From contig NZ_PNXQ01000005.1 in NCBI RefSeq assembly GCF_005217525.1, positions 70,677-103,028 of the forward strand: a DNA stretch of 32,352 bases. The letters run 5' to 3'. Below, one piece after another: positions 1-8,958 of this stretch. The position numbers and the translations under genes are program-made. How positions within the stretch are numbered: the stretch's first letter is position 1; the number at the start of each line of letters is the position of its first letter. This DNA is from Paenibacillus terrae. GTDB taxonomy: Bacteria > Bacillota > Bacilli > Paenibacillales > Paenibacillaceae. The notes beneath the pieces are model-generated. The model had not been told where the DNA came from. It ran no database searches and saw only the letters and a list, made by a program, of their open reading frames with translations.

Positions 1-760
1 CGATCCGGTTCTGTGTAGCAATCGCGCGGTACAAATCCGCAGGCTCCAGCATTTGCAATGACAGCAAAATATCGCCGAGCAGCCCGCCGCTCTTCGCCTG
101 GAATTCCAGCGCTCGCTCCAGTTGCTCTGGTAAAATATAGCCGGAACGTACCAGCATGTCGCCTAGTCGCTCTTTGGATTCATCACCGTCCACCTGCTCC
201 TGCAACTGCTCTCCGGTAATGAAGCCCATCTCTACCAAAATGTCGCCCAGCCTGCCACCGTAACGTTTTTGGTTTCGGATGGCGTCGGTAAGTTGATCGC
301 GGGTAATTATGCCGTTGTCCACCAATTGATCTCCAAGGCGGGCCTTTCCGTTCCGTCCGTTCTGTATTCCCGTGGCGGCCTCTCCGCCTGCTGAACCAGG
401 AGCGCCGGAGACTACTCCCAAGACGGCTCCTGCCGCAGCCTGTTCCTGTTGGCCGCTAGCATATTGGACCTGCGCCTCCTGGGCTTGTCCATCCTGCACA
501 CTTTTATCCAGCAATTGCTCCACCGCTGCTGCCGTATCCGCTGTGCTCTGTAATGCCTGGATACGCAGTTCCGTATCCTGAAGCCGCCGCTCCAGTTCCT
601 CAATATGAAAATCCAGCTTGTACAGCACCGGGGCCTGCTCCGTCCGCTGGGACTCTAATTGCTGCTCCAGTCGAGCGATCTGCTGACGCTCTTCTTTTAT
701 TCTTCTCTTGGTTTGGGGAATTGAAACTCCCCCAATCTGCCACCTCAGCCTGTCACCCAT
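1..760 (-). CDS. Coiled-coil protein with tandem MshEN (GspE N-terminal) domains, partial
   Basis: The 3' end runs off the left edge; 253 codons are visible. Residues about 18-90 are charged and heptad-like (coiled coil), 91-138 form an Ala/Gly/Gln-rich linker, and about 139-190 and 197-250 are two MshEN repeats. Each repeat carries the RLGD...LV..G......L..A...Q pattern, for example KARLGDQLVDNG and KERLGDMLVRSGY. MshEN domains are the N-terminal modules of GspE/PilB/MshE secretion ATPases, and several bind cyclic di-GMP. Whether an ATPase domain follows cannot be seen. The ATG at 760 follows AAAGGGCGGG. It overlaps the end of the 83-residue gene upstream as ATGGGTGA, so the two are probably translationally coupled. 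The family call is good; the exact role (pilus or secretion ATPase versus a c-di-GMP adaptor) is open. Confidence 0.75.
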   Translation of the reverse strand, partial: MGDRLRWQIGGVSIPQTKRRIKEERQQIARLEQQLESQRTEQAPVLYKLDFHIEELERRLQDTELRIQALQSTADTAAAVEQLLDKSVQDGQAQEAQVQYASGQQEQAAAGAVLGVVSGAPGSAGGEAATGIQNGRNGKARLGDQLVDNGIITRDQLTDAIRNQKRYGGRLGDILVEMGFITGEQLQEQVDGDESKERLGDMLVRSGYILPEQLERALEFQAKSGGLLGDILLSLQMLEPADLYRAIATQNRI

Positions 761-1004
761 GGATTCCCGCCCTTTCAATCCAACGCCGCTCTTCTGCGAG
801 CGCATCCGCAAGCAACTGCTTCAACTTCGCATCCCGTTGCTTCTTCCGTTCCAGCGCCGCGTGGAAAAGCTCTCGTTCCTCGCGCAGCAACTTCTCTGCC
901 TGTATCCGCTCCTCGTGCAACGAAGACACCAACTGATCGGCGTCAGAAGCGTGATAACCGATCCATGCGCTCCTTAACTGCCGCGCCGTTCTTTTGCTTC
1001 TCAT
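753..1004 (-). CDS. Small helical hypothetical protein
   Basis: An 83-residue, highly charged protein with no membrane segment or signal peptide. Residues 25-75 are rich in Glu, Lys, Leu and Ala (for example LREERELFHAALERKKQRD) and should form a long helix or coiled coil. I do not recognise the family. An excellent AGGGAGG site lies 4 bases before the ATG. Its stop overlaps the start of the MshEN protein by a few bases, so the two are almost certainly co-transcribed and probably act together. The coiled coils in both suggest, but do not show, that they bind each other. Confidence 0.65.
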   Translation of the reverse strand: MRSKRTARQLRSAWIGYHASDADQLVSSLHEERIQAEKLLREERELFHAALERKKQRDAKLKQLLADALAEERRWIERAGIHG

Positions 1005-1411
1005 AATACCTCCCTGAACCGTAACAACTCTGCCTCTTGCCCTTTCCCTTCATCCAAGGTCTTACGTCTTCCTGAAAAGCAGGACATTCTCTTATTCTCA
1101 TTTAAACCCTTCGTTTACACATTGATGCAAGTTTTCTGATCAAGAGTGACCCGTCAAAACCTGACATTTATTCATTTAATATCAGTTCTGTCCTGATAAA
1201 TTGGTAATGAAATTAAAAACTTAGTGCTATTCTACCATACTCGTAGTAGGAGTAGGTATACAATAATGTAAATTCTAGAAACTTTCACACTAATGCATAC
1301 ATAGGTATATAGAATCATTTTATAGTTCTCGTGGTTGCACCTGTCTAGGAAATTTCACTCAATCTATTATTCTCAGATCGCCATTTAAGCCAAATCCCCT
1401 CCTAATACTTT
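1005..1411. other. Intergenic region, about 400 bp, no confident gene
   Basis: This stretch separates the argH terminator from the small helical gene and should hold that gene's promoter. On the minus strand the best candidate is TTGCAT followed by a TTTAAA-like element around 1095-1130, but the match is weak and I do not call it. An imperfect inverted repeat (TACC..ACTC / GAGT.GGTA arms around a 7-base loop) sits at about 1233-1258. No open frame here has a convincing ribosome site. Confidence 0.4.
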
Positions 1412-1441
1412 AAAAAGCACAAAAAGCACCGCGCACGGTGC
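1412..1441 (-). terminator. Intrinsic terminator after argH
   Basis: On the minus strand GCACCG-TGCG-CGGTGC forms a 6-bp GC-rich stem with a 4-base loop (1426-1441), followed directly by TTTTTGTGCTTTTTA. It lies about 90 bp past the argH stop and closes the arginine operon. Confidence 0.8.
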
Positions 1442-1528
1442 CCTTGCTATCTTGATATCCTGCTATATGTGCTAAACTATCAAATTCTACACAACGTCCC
1501 GCTGCTGTGCAAGGATTCCTTTAGCCGA

Positions 1529-2941
1529 TTAATTACTCCGTTTGTGCCCTTCAAACCATGTAGACGTGCTGCTCAGTAGCTGTTCACTGCGTCCGATGGC
1601 TGCCTGTACCTGTCCGGTTGCAGTTCCACCGTATACATTACGGGCGTTAACCACCGTTTGCGGTTGAAGCACCTCATAGATACGGTCGTCGAACAAGTCG
1701 GAAAACTGCTGGAATTCCTCCAGTGTCAGATCAAGCAGATACTTGCCATGCTGGATGCAATACAGCACCGTTTTGCCGATAACCTCATGCGCCTGACGGA
1801 ACGGCAATCCTTTGCCAACGAGGAAATCTGCAATATCTGTCGCATTGGAGAAGTCCTGATTGACCGCTTGACGCATGCGATCCTTGTTCACCTTCATCGT
1901 TGCGATCATTGGCGCGAACAACTGCAAAGCCCCTTCCAGCGTAGCAACAGTATCGAACATCCCTTCCTTATCCTCCTGCATATCCTTGTTGTACGCCAAC
2001 GGCAAGGATTTCAAGACGGTCAGCAGTCCAACGAGATTGCCATAGACGCGTCCGGTTTTACCGCGTACCAGCTCCGGTACATCCGGGTTTTTCTTCTGCG
2101 GCATAATGCTGCTGCCTGTGCAAAAAGCATCATCCAGCTCCACGAAGCCAAACTCCGTGCTGCTCCACAGCACCAGCTCTTCGCTTAGGCGCGACAAATG
2201 CGTCATGATCAACGAAGCACCAGCCAGAAACTCTACGATAAAGTCCCGGTCGCTAACGGCGTCCAGACTATTTTCATACACGCCATCAAAACCCAGTTGC
2301 TCGGCTACAAAATGACGGTCTATCGGGAAGGTCGTCCCTGCCAAAGCACCCGCACCGAGCGGCAATACATTAATGCGCTTGTAGCTGTCTTTGAGTCGGT
2401 CAATATCGCGTTCCAGCATAGACACATAAGCCAGCAAATGATGCGCGAACAAAATAGGCTGCGCACGCTGCAAATGCGTATATCCGGGTACAATCGTATC
2501 CAGATTATCCTTCGCCTGCCCGATTAGTGCGGCTTGCACATCATGCAGCATACCGACCAGCGCCACCACACGTCCGCGCAAATACAAGTGCATATCCGTT
2601 GCCACCTGATCATTACGGCTGCGTCCGGTGTGCAGCTTCCCGCCAACCGGACCAATCGCTTCGATCAGATTTTTTTCGATATTCATATGAATATCCTCGT
2701 CCGAAACCGAAAATTCAATCTCCCCACGGCGGATACGCTCCAATACCGTGTGTAGTCCTTCCTTGATCGTATCCGCATCGGCCTGCGGGATAATCTCGCA
2801 TTTGCCCAGCATGGCTACATGAGCCAAACTACCCTGAATATCTTCTTCCGCCAACGCTTGATCAAACCCGATGGAAGCCGTGTATTCCTCTACCAGTCTG
2901 TTGGTCTGCTTCGTAAAACGTCCGCCCCATAGCTTACTCAT
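1529..2941 (-). CDS. argH: Argininosuccinate lyase
   Basis: The last enzyme of arginine synthesis; it splits argininosuccinate into arginine and fumarate in the cytosol. The product begins MSKLWGGRF, typical of the family, and carries the fumarase/aspartase superfamily signature [25 protein letters not shown] and the TGHR-like substrate-binding stretches are also present. It is 470 residues, the normal length. I start it at the ATG at 2941, preceded by GAGAGGGGATC. An in-frame extension to 2992 adds 17 residues that do not belong to the family and would run through the hairpin between argG and argH. It is the distal gene of the seven-gene operon. Confidence 0.97.
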   Translation of the reverse strand: MSKLWGGRFTKQTNRLVEEYTASIGFDQALAEEDIQGSLAHVAMLGKCEIIPQADADTIKEGLHTVLERIRRGEIEFSVSDEDIHMNIEKNLIEAIGPVGGKLHTGRSRNDQVATDMHLYLRGRVVALVGMLHDVQAALIGQAKDNLDTIVPGYTHLQRAQPILFAHHLLAYVSMLERDIDRLKDSYKRINVLPLGAGALAGTTFPIDRHFVAEQLGFDGVYENSLDAVSDRDFIVEFLAGASLIMTHLSRLSEELVLWSSTEFGFVELDDAFCTGSSIMPQKKNPDVPELVRGKTGRVYGNLVGLLTVLKSLPLAYNKDMQEDKEGMFDTVATLEGALQLFAPMIATMKVNKDRMRQAVNQDFSNATDIADFLVGKGLPFRQAHEVIGKTVLYCIQHGKYLLDLTLEEFQQFSDLFDDRIYEVLQPQTVVNARNVYGGTATGQVQAAIGRSEQLLSSTSTWFEGHKRSN

Positions 2942-2970
2942 TTTTGCAAGATCCCCTCTCTGCAATACAA

Positions 2971-2999
2971 GCCGCCCTCGTCGCTTGGACAAGGACGGC
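2971..2999 (-). repeat. Long hairpin in the argG-argH spacer
   Basis: On the minus-strand transcript GCCGUCCUUGUC and GACGAGGGCGGC can pair over 12 bp (two G-U wobbles) around a CAAG-type loop. No T-run follows, so it does not look like a terminator. It occupies most of the space between the argG stop (3031) and the argH ribosome site, a position suited to mRNA stabilisation, processing or differential expression of argH. The pairing is seen; the role is a guess. Confidence 0.55.
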
Positions 3000-3030
3000 C
3001 CGCATCCCGTACATTTTTAGGTTAACTCAT

Positions 3031-4266
3031 TTATTTATTATTTTTGGCTACTCCTGCATTGACCTTCAAGCGCAGGGCATTCAAACGGATAAAGCCTGTT
3101 GCATCCCCTTGATCGTAGGCTTGTGTAGGATCGGCTTCCATTGTCGCAATATCCGGGTTATACAAGCTGACCGGACTTTTGACACCCGCGCCAATAATAT
3201 TGCCTTTGTACAGCTTCACGCGCACGGTACCACTGACATTCTTTTGGCTCTCATGAACCAGTGCCTGCAAAGCCACACGCTCCGGCGCGAACCAGAAACC
3301 GTTGTAGACCAGTGTAGCATAACGGGTAATCAGACTGTCGCGCAGATTCATGACCTCGCGATCCATCGTGATGGACTCCATTTTGCGATGAGCCGTGAAC
3401 AGGATCGTACCGCCCGGCGTCTCATACACTCCACGGCTCTTCATACCGACAAAACGGTTTTCCACCATGTCCACACGTCCGATGCCGTGCTTGCCGCCCA
3501 GCTCATTCAGCTTTTCCATAACCTGCAACGGGTTTAGCTGCTCTCCGTTCAGGGCAACACAGTTTCCTGCTTCAAACTCCAGCTCCAAATATTCCGCTTC
3601 ATCAGGAGCATCCTCAGGCGCATTGCTGAGCAAGAACATGTCTTTATTTTCAGGAGCGCTTGGATCAAACCAAGGGTCCTCCAGCACACCGCTTTCATAG
3701 CTGATATGCAACAGATTACGGTCCATGGAGTATGGCTTGGCCGCAGAAGCGGTTACCGGAATATCGTGTTTCTCCGCATAGGCAATCATTTCTGCCCGGC
3801 CCGGGAACTGATTGCGGAACTCTTCCAGCCGCCAAGGTGCGATCACCTTGATATCGGGCGTCAACGCCGCCGCGTTCAGCTCGAAGCGCACCTGATCGTT
3901 GCCTTTGCCTGTCGCGCCGTGAGCGATAGCTGTTGCACCCTCTGCAATCGCAATATCCACCATCCGTTTGGCGATCAATGGACGTGCAATACTCGTTCCT
4001 AGCAAATATTGTCCTTCATACAAAGCACCCGCCTGAAACATCGGATAAATAAAATCCTTGGCGAATTCATCACGCAGATCATCAATATACACTTTGGAGG
4101 CTCCAGTTGCGAGCGCTTTTTCCTCCAAACCGTCCAGTTCTTCCTTCTGTCCGATATCTGCGGTAAACGCTATAATTTCAGCGTCATAGGTTTCTTTAAG
4201 CCATTTCAAAATGACCGACGTATCCAGACCGCCGGAATATGCGAGTACGATTTTTTCTTTTGCCAT
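3031..4266 (-). CDS. argG: Argininosuccinate synthase
   Basis: Ligates citrulline and aspartate with ATP to make argininosuccinate. The N-terminal [10 protein letters not shown] is the PP-loop (N-type ATP pyrophosphatase) motif of the family. [14 protein letters not shown] and [11 protein letters not shown] are further typical blocks. The 411-residue length matches type 1 bacterial enzymes. The ATG at 4266 follows GGAGGACTTTCAATC, which decides the start; an 11-residue in-frame extension upstream lacks family similarity. It lies 114 bp after argF and 89 bp before argH. Combining argG and argH with the argCJBDF genes in one run differs from B. subtilis, where argGH is a separate operon. Confidence 0.98.
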   Translation of the reverse strand: MAKEKIVLAYSGGLDTSVILKWLKETYDAEIIAFTADIGQKEELDGLEEKALATGASKVYIDDLRDEFAKDFIYPMFQAGALYEGQYLLGTSIARPLIAKRMVDIAIAEGATAIAHGATGKGNDQVRFELNAAALTPDIKVIAPWRLEEFRNQFPGRAEMIAYAEKHDIPVTASAAKPYSMDRNLLHISYESGVLEDPWFDPSAPENKDMFLLSNAPEDAPDEAEYLELEFEAGNCVALNGEQLNPLQVMEKLNELGGKHGIGRVDMVENRFVGMKSRGVYETPGGTILFTAHRKMESITMDREVMNLRDSLITRYATLVYNGFWFAPERVALQALVHESQKNVSGTVRVKLYKGNIIGAGVKSPVSLYNPDIATMEADPTQAYDQGDATGFIRLNALRLKVNAGVAKNNK

Positions 4267-4380
4267 GATTGAAAGTCCTCCCCGAATGCTTCTAGCCACT
4301 ATCTTTCATTCACATCTGCATCTAAATCTACAGATCATCTTCCACAAATGCAATCTTTCTAACCATAAAACATAACCTCT

Positions 4381-5337
4381 TTATCCCATCAAAGCAACCA
4401 TCAATGCTTTTTGTGCATGCAGACGGTTCTCAGCCTCATCAAAAATCACTGAATTCGGTCCGTCGATTACACCTGCGCTCACTTCTTCGCCACGATGTGC
4501 AGGTAGACAGTGCAGGAACAGGTAGTCCGACTTCGCCAGCTTAACCAGCTCCTCATCCACCTGGAAGTCGGCAAAAGCAAGCTCCCGTTCCTTCTGCTCT
4601 TCCTCAAAGCCCATGCTCGCCCATACATCCGTGTAGATCGCATCTGCATCCTTTACTGCTTCTTGCGGACTTTGGGTAATCACAATCTCACTGCCGGTTT
4701 GTTTGGCAATCTCACGGGAAGCTACCACAACACTCGGATCAGGCTCATATCCAGCAGGACTTGCTATCGATACATGCACGCCGAGCTTCGCCCCACCAAT
4801 CAACAGGGAATGCGCCATATTGTTGCCGTCCCCGATGTAGGCCAATTTAAGCCCTTTAAGCTTGCCCTTTTGCTCATACAAGGTCTGATAGTCAGCCAGC
4901 ACCTGACACGGATGCGCCAAATCACTCAAGCCGTTGATCACAGGAACAGATGCATAACGCGCTAGCTCTACCACATTATCGTGGCCGAAGGTGCGGATCA
5001 TAATGCCATCCAGATAGCGAGACATTACCTGTGCCATATCGCTAATAGGCTCGCCACGTCCCAGTTGAATGTCGTTTTTACTGAGAAAAAGGGCATGCCC
5101 ACCCAATTGAAACATGCCGACTTCAAAAGATACCCGCGTACGCGTAGAGGATTTTTCAAAAATCAGTCCGATCGTTTTCCCCTTCAGCGGCTGATAGGTT
5201 TCTCCATTTTTGTGCTTGCGCTTGATTTCGATGGCGAGATCAATTAAATATTGAATTTCTTCAGTTGAATAGTCGTCCAACTCAAGGAAGTCCCGCCCTT
5301 TCAGATTAATTTGCTGCAATGCGCCGCCTTGGCTCAT
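4381..5337 (-). CDS. argF: Ornithine carbamoyltransferase
   Basis: Makes citrulline from ornithine and carbamoyl phosphate. The carbamoyl-phosphate loop SSTRTR is at residues 63-68, HPCQ at 142-145 and HCLPAHRGEEV near residue 277, all intact. Its 318 residues are the usual length for the anabolic enzyme. The ATG is preceded by AAAAGGAGATGATAGC. It sits 43 bp after argD inside the operon. A catabolic arcB-type role is unlikely, because no arcA or arcC is nearby and all neighbours are biosynthetic. Confidence 0.97.
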   Translation of the reverse strand: MSQGGALQQINLKGRDFLELDDYSTEEIQYLIDLAIEIKRKHKNGETYQPLKGKTIGLIFEKSSTRTRVSFEVGMFQLGGHALFLSKNDIQLGRGEPISDMAQVMSRYLDGIMIRTFGHDNVVELARYASVPVINGLSDLAHPCQVLADYQTLYEQKGKLKGLKLAYIGDGNNMAHSLLIGGAKLGVHVSIASPAGYEPDPSVVVASREIAKQTGSEIVITQSPQEAVKDADAIYTDVWASMGFEEEQKERELAFADFQVDEELVKLAKSDYLFLHCLPAHRGEEVSAGVIDGPNSVIFDEAENRLHAQKALMVALMG

Positions 5338-5380
5338 GCTATCATCTCCTTTTACACTCTAATCAAGTGGTTTAGCCACG

Positions 5381-6649
5381 CTAAGCAATATGCTCTAGAA
5401 TCACTTCGGTAATAAGAGCTACAGCCTGATCTATTTCGTCCTTCGTTACATACAGGTTAGGCAACAGGCGAATCACGTTGGGCCCTGCGGTAATGAACAG
5501 AATGCCCTTCTTTTGTCCTGCCAAAACAAGCTCCGCCACAGGCTCAGCACACTCGATACCGACCATCAGACCTTTTCCACGGATATCCTTTACAAAAGGA
5601 ATCTCTCCAAGCTGCTTTTGCAGACTTTGGAACAAATACTCGCCCAGCTCAGCCGCACGCTCTGGAAGTTTTTCGTCAATAATCGTTTCAATGGTCGCCT
5701 GAACCGCTGCCATAGCAAGCGGTGTGCCTCCAAAGGTAGAGCCGTGACTGCCCGCCGTGAACGCTTCACGCAAATATCCTTTGCCCAGCATCGCACCAAC
5801 GGAAAACCCACTGCCCAAGCCCTTCGCCAACGTAAAGATATCCGGCTCTATGCCGTAATGCTCAAAGGAAAACAGCTTGCCTGTACGTCCCATGCCGGTC
5901 TGTACCTCATCAATGATCAAAAGCAATCCATGCTCGTTGCAAAGCTTTGTAATCACGTCTACAAAAGCAGGTTCTACCGGATACATTCCGCCTTCTGCCT
6001 GCACCATTTCCAGCATGATTGCAGCCGTATTCTCGCTAATCGCCGCTTCGAGCGCAGCCTGATCGTGAAGCGGAACGCTTTTGAATCCAGCTGGAAGCGG
6101 CAAAAAGCCTTCTTTTACTTTATCCTGACCCGTAGCGGTCAACGTTGCCAGCGTCCGTCCGTGGAAGGATTGCGTGAACGTAATGATCTCGTAGCGTCCG
6201 GTCTGCTTCACCTTCTGGTGATAACGACGCGCCAGCTTGATCGCAGCTTCATTCGCTTCCGCTCCGCTGTTGCAGAAGAACACGGCATCTGCGCTGCTAT
6301 TAGCAGTCAGTAGAGCGGCGGCCCGTTCCTGCCCCGGAATATGAAACAGATTGGATACATGCCATAGTTCATCAATCTGCTGTTTCAAGCGTTCAGCTAC
6401 AGCCTGTGGCGCATGCCCAAGATTGGTAACCGCAATGCCTGACATGAAATCCAGATAACGCTTGCCCTGATCATCCCACAGCCAGCTACCTTGGCCTTTG
6501 ACTAGTGAAAGCGGGTATCTTGCGTAGGTTGGAAAAAGAGGGCTTTCTGTCTGCACAGCTGCGGAGGCCTTTTCGGTTTGTGCTCCGGCAACGGCTTCGT
6601 TCGTACCTGGCGTTTCAACGCTCACCAGCGTATTCGACTCCTTACTCAT
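5381..6649 (-). CDS. argD: Acetylornithine aminotransferase
   Basis: A class III PLP aminotransferase that converts N-acetylglutamate semialdehyde to N-acetylornithine using glutamate. IIDEVQTGMGRTG and the PLP lysine in TLAKGLGSG (about K276) are present, as is the SFHGRT block. I start at the ATG at 6649, 10 bases after AAAGGAG; a GTG three codons upstream sits too close to that site. The first roughly 38 residues are Ala/Glu/Thr-rich and precede the usual family start (LFPTYARYPL), so the protein is longer than the usual length of about 390-400 residues. Everything downstream looks catalytically complete. It may also serve lysine synthesis, as ArgD enzymes often do. Confidence 0.95.
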   Translation of the reverse strand: MSKESNTLVSVETPGTNEAVAGAQTEKASAAVQTESPLFPTYARYPLSLVKGQGSWLWDDQGKRYLDFMSGIAVTNLGHAPQAVAERLKQQIDELWHVSNLFHIPGQERAAALLTANSSADAVFFCNSGAEANEAAIKLARRYHQKVKQTGRYEIITFTQSFHGRTLATLTATGQDKVKEGFLPLPAGFKSVPLHDQAALEAAISENTAAIMLEMVQAEGGMYPVEPAFVDVITKLCNEHGLLLIIDEVQTGMGRTGKLFSFEHYGIEPDIFTLAKGLGSGFSVGAMLGKGYLREAFTAGSHGSTFGGTPLAMAAVQATIETIIDEKLPERAAELGEYLFQSLQKQLGEIPFVKDIRGKGLMVGIECAEPVAELVLAGQKKGILFITAGPNVIRLLPNLYVTKDEIDQAVALITEVILEHIA

Positions 6650-6705
6650 TATGTTCACGCTCCTTTTGTTCGTTAGGTTATATAGATTTCGTTGTATGTT
6701 TGCAA

Positions 6706-7545
6706 TTACTGCATGCGCACGATGCGCGTTCCAATGGCTTCCCCGCCCAGCACACGGCTTAATACCTGCGGTTCACTGCCGTTCACAATGACAACCTCCT
6801 TCACCATGCCATGGATGCAGGCAATAGCCGCTCTCACCTTAGGGATCATGCCGCCGTATATTTCACCCGTGCTGATCATATCCTCAATCTCCTGTACGGC
6901 GATGGAGTCCAGCACCTTCTTTTCTCCACCGATCTTCTTCAATATTCCCGGTACATCCGTAACGACGATCATCCGACTAACACCCATATGGGATGCCACC
7001 GCACCCGCCGCTGTATCTGCGTTAATATTGTAGCGCTGACCGGATCTATCAATCCCGATGGGCGCAATAACGGGCATATAGTTCATATCCAGCACACCTG
7101 TAATAATTGAAGCTTGAACAGACGTTACTTCTCCAACCCAGCCGACCTCTGCTGCATTCGACACAGGCCTTGCTTCGATTAAAAAACCATCACTGCCCGA
7201 CAAACCCAGTGCTCGACCTCCGTGCATTCCGATCCTGCGTACAATCTGCTTGTTAATGCTGCCCGCCAGCACCATTTCCACGACATCCAGCACAGGCTCG
7301 GTCGTTTTGCGCAACCCGTTGATGAATTCCGTTTCGATGCCCAGCTTCGCCAAATTGTCGGAGATCGCAGGGCCGCCGCCATGTACAATAACAGGTTGCA
7401 GACCTTCCGATTGCAAACGGACCAGATCGTCAAAGAAGGAATCAGGCAGCGCCGCCAGCGTACTTCCTCCGCATTTCATTACAAAATTACGACGTGCCAA
7501 TCCCGCATGAATGGCTTGATCCGCGTTTTCCACTGCCGATTGCAT
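6706..7545 (-). CDS. argB: Acetylglutamate kinase
   Basis: Phosphorylates N-acetylglutamate, the second step of the pathway. It shows the amino-acid-kinase fold signatures: FVMKCGGSTLA near the N-terminus for ATP, VIVHGGGPAISD for substrate, NINADTAAGAVA, and the GGMIPKVRAA block near the C-terminus. Its 279 residues are slightly longer than average because of an N-terminal segment of about 20 residues before the first strand. The ATG follows AAAAGGGGAGATTAT. I do not see the long N-terminal helix that marks arginine-inhibited hexameric enzymes with confidence, so feedback behaviour cannot be assigned. Confidence 0.96.
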   Translation of the reverse strand: MQSAVENADQAIHAGLARRNFVMKCGGSTLAALPDSFFDDLVRLQSEGLQPVIVHGGGPAISDNLAKLGIETEFINGLRKTTEPVLDVVEMVLAGSINKQIVRRIGMHGGRALGLSGSDGFLIEARPVSNAAEVGWVGEVTSVQASIITGVLDMNYMPVIAPIGIDRSGQRYNINADTAAGAVASHMGVSRMIVVTDVPGILKKIGGEKKVLDSIAVQEIEDMISTGEIYGGMIPKVRAAIACIHGMVKEVVIVNGSEPQVLSRVLGGEAIGTRIVRMQ

Positions 7546-7625
7546 ATAATCTCCCCTTTTCTACTCTGCACCGTCCGTGCCATTTTACAATAATATCAGT
7601 ATTACATCCGTACTTATTCCGTTAT

Positions 7626-8855
7626 CTATGTCCGATATGCAGCGTTAATCCGCACGTAATCGTAGGTTAAGTCACAGCCCCATGCTGTGGCGGTTCCGTT
7701 CCCGTGATGCAAATCCACAATAATCCGCACCGTATCTCCCCGTAGATAGGAGAGCGCCTCGTCTTCATCAAAAGCGACCGGACTGGACGCGCTCAGGACA
7801 ACAATATCACCCAGGCGGATGTCTACCGTATCCGGATTGACTGGCTCTCCAGCCCGCCCGACAGCGGCAATAATCCGGCCCCAGTTCGCATCGGCACCAA
7901 AAACAGCCGACTTCACCAGACTGGACCCGATCACCGTCTTCGCTATCGCTTGAGCAGATGCATCGCTTACCGCGCCGCTCACGGACACCTCTACCAGCTT
8001 CGTAGCGCCTTCCCCATCGCGGGCAATTGCCTTTGCCAGCTCACGGCAAATATAGGTGAATGCTTCGGCAAAAGCAGCCCAATCGGGATGTCCTTCGTGC
8101 AGCTCACGGTTACCTGCCAGCCCGCTTGCCATCGCGATCAGCATATCGTTCGTGCTCGTATCGCCATCTACTGTAATCATATTAAAGCTGGTATCCGTTG
8201 CCTGCTTCAATAGCTGATGAAGTGCAGTCTGCCCAATCGCAGCATCACAGGTCATAAAAGCCAGCATTGTGGCCATGTTCGGATGAATCATGCCCGAGCC
8301 CTTCGCCGCCCCGGCGATGTGTACGGTCACACCATCCACTTCAACCGCCACACACGCTTCCTTCTTAACCAGGTCCGTCGTCAGAATGGCTTGGGTAAAT
8401 TGCTCCGCTCCATCGCTTTCCCCGTTCACACGGCCAGGTAATGCGGATATGCCGCCAAGCACACGGTCCATTTTCAAATGCTCACCAATCACGCCCGTCG
8501 ATGCAACGGCTACATTACTCTCCGCAACACCCAGCTCACGAGCAGCAGCCGAGCGCATAGCGTAGGCGTCCTGCTCTCCTTGCTGTCCGGTGCAGGCATT
8601 GGCGTTCCCACTGTTCACCACGACCGCTTGCAGCCGACCATCCACGAGGCTCTCGCGAGTCACTTTGAGCGGTGCAGCCTGAAATACATTGGTGGTGTAT
8701 ACCGCAGCAGCCGTCGCCTCTACCTCGCAGCGAATCGCGCCGATATCGTTGCGGTCCGTATTTTTAAGCCCGCAGTGCAACCCTCCGGCTGTAAAGCCGC
8801 GCGGGGTTACGATATTCCCCCCGTTTACTACTGTAAACCCTGATTTGCTCATCAT
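7626..8855 (-). CDS. argJ: Bifunctional glutamate N-acetyltransferase / ornithine acetyltransferase
   Basis: Moves the acetyl group from N-acetylornithine back to glutamate, closing the acetyl cycle. The self-cleavage site is clear: KGSGMIHPNMATML, with the nucleophilic Thr at about residue 196, where the precursor splits into alpha and beta chains. The C-terminus ends YDYVRINAAYRT, typical of the family; 409 residues is the normal size. Two adjacent ATGs (8855 and 8852) follow GAGGGC. With no argA or argE in this operon, ArgJ should supply both first-step and fifth-step activities here. Whether it is mono- or bifunctional cannot be decided from sequence alone. Confidence 0.97.
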   Translation of the reverse strand: MMSKSGFTVVNGGNIVTPRGFTAGGLHCGLKNTDRNDIGAIRCEVEATAAAVYTTNVFQAAPLKVTRESLVDGRLQAVVVNSGNANACTGQQGEQDAYAMRSAAARELGVAESNVAVASTGVIGEHLKMDRVLGGISALPGRVNGESDGAEQFTQAILTTDLVKKEACVAVEVDGVTVHIAGAAKGSGMIHPNMATMLAFMTCDAAIGQTALHQLLKQATDTSFNMITVDGDTSTNDMLIAMASGLAGNRELHEGHPDWAAFAEAFTYICRELAKAIARDGEGATKLVEVSVSGAVSDASAQAIAKTVIGSSLVKSAVFGADANWGRIIAAVGRAGEPVNPDTVDIRLGDIVVLSASSPVAFDEDEALSYLRGDTVRIIVDLHHGNGTATAWGCDLTYDYVRINAAYRT

Positions 8856-8958
8856 TGTGTGCCCTCGTCCGCAACGCTTTCTATAAGTAACGGTTCTATT
8901 TGCGAATCTATTCTCGCCCGCTTACGTTTCCCGCTTCCATGTTGCGTCTGCTTGCTGC

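Noticed and set aside
1233..1258. Imperfect inverted repeat TACC..ACTC / GAGT.GGTA
   Set aside because: Short arms broken by mismatches and no promoter elements clearly related to it; could easily be chance.
1658..2188. Long plus-strand open frames opposite the arg genes, secA and argD
   Set aside because: They are antisense shadows of strongly conserved genes and lack ribosome sites.
2942..2992. Longer argH reading from an upstream start
   Set aside because: The added residues fit no argininosuccinate lyase and run through the spacer hairpin; the ATG at 2941 has a proper ribosome site.
4267..4380. Possible promoter or terminator in the argF-argG gap
   Set aside because: Only a 5-bp ATCTG/CAGAT stem and no credible -35/-10 pair; argGH most likely depends on the argC promoter, though a weak internal promoter cannot be excluded.
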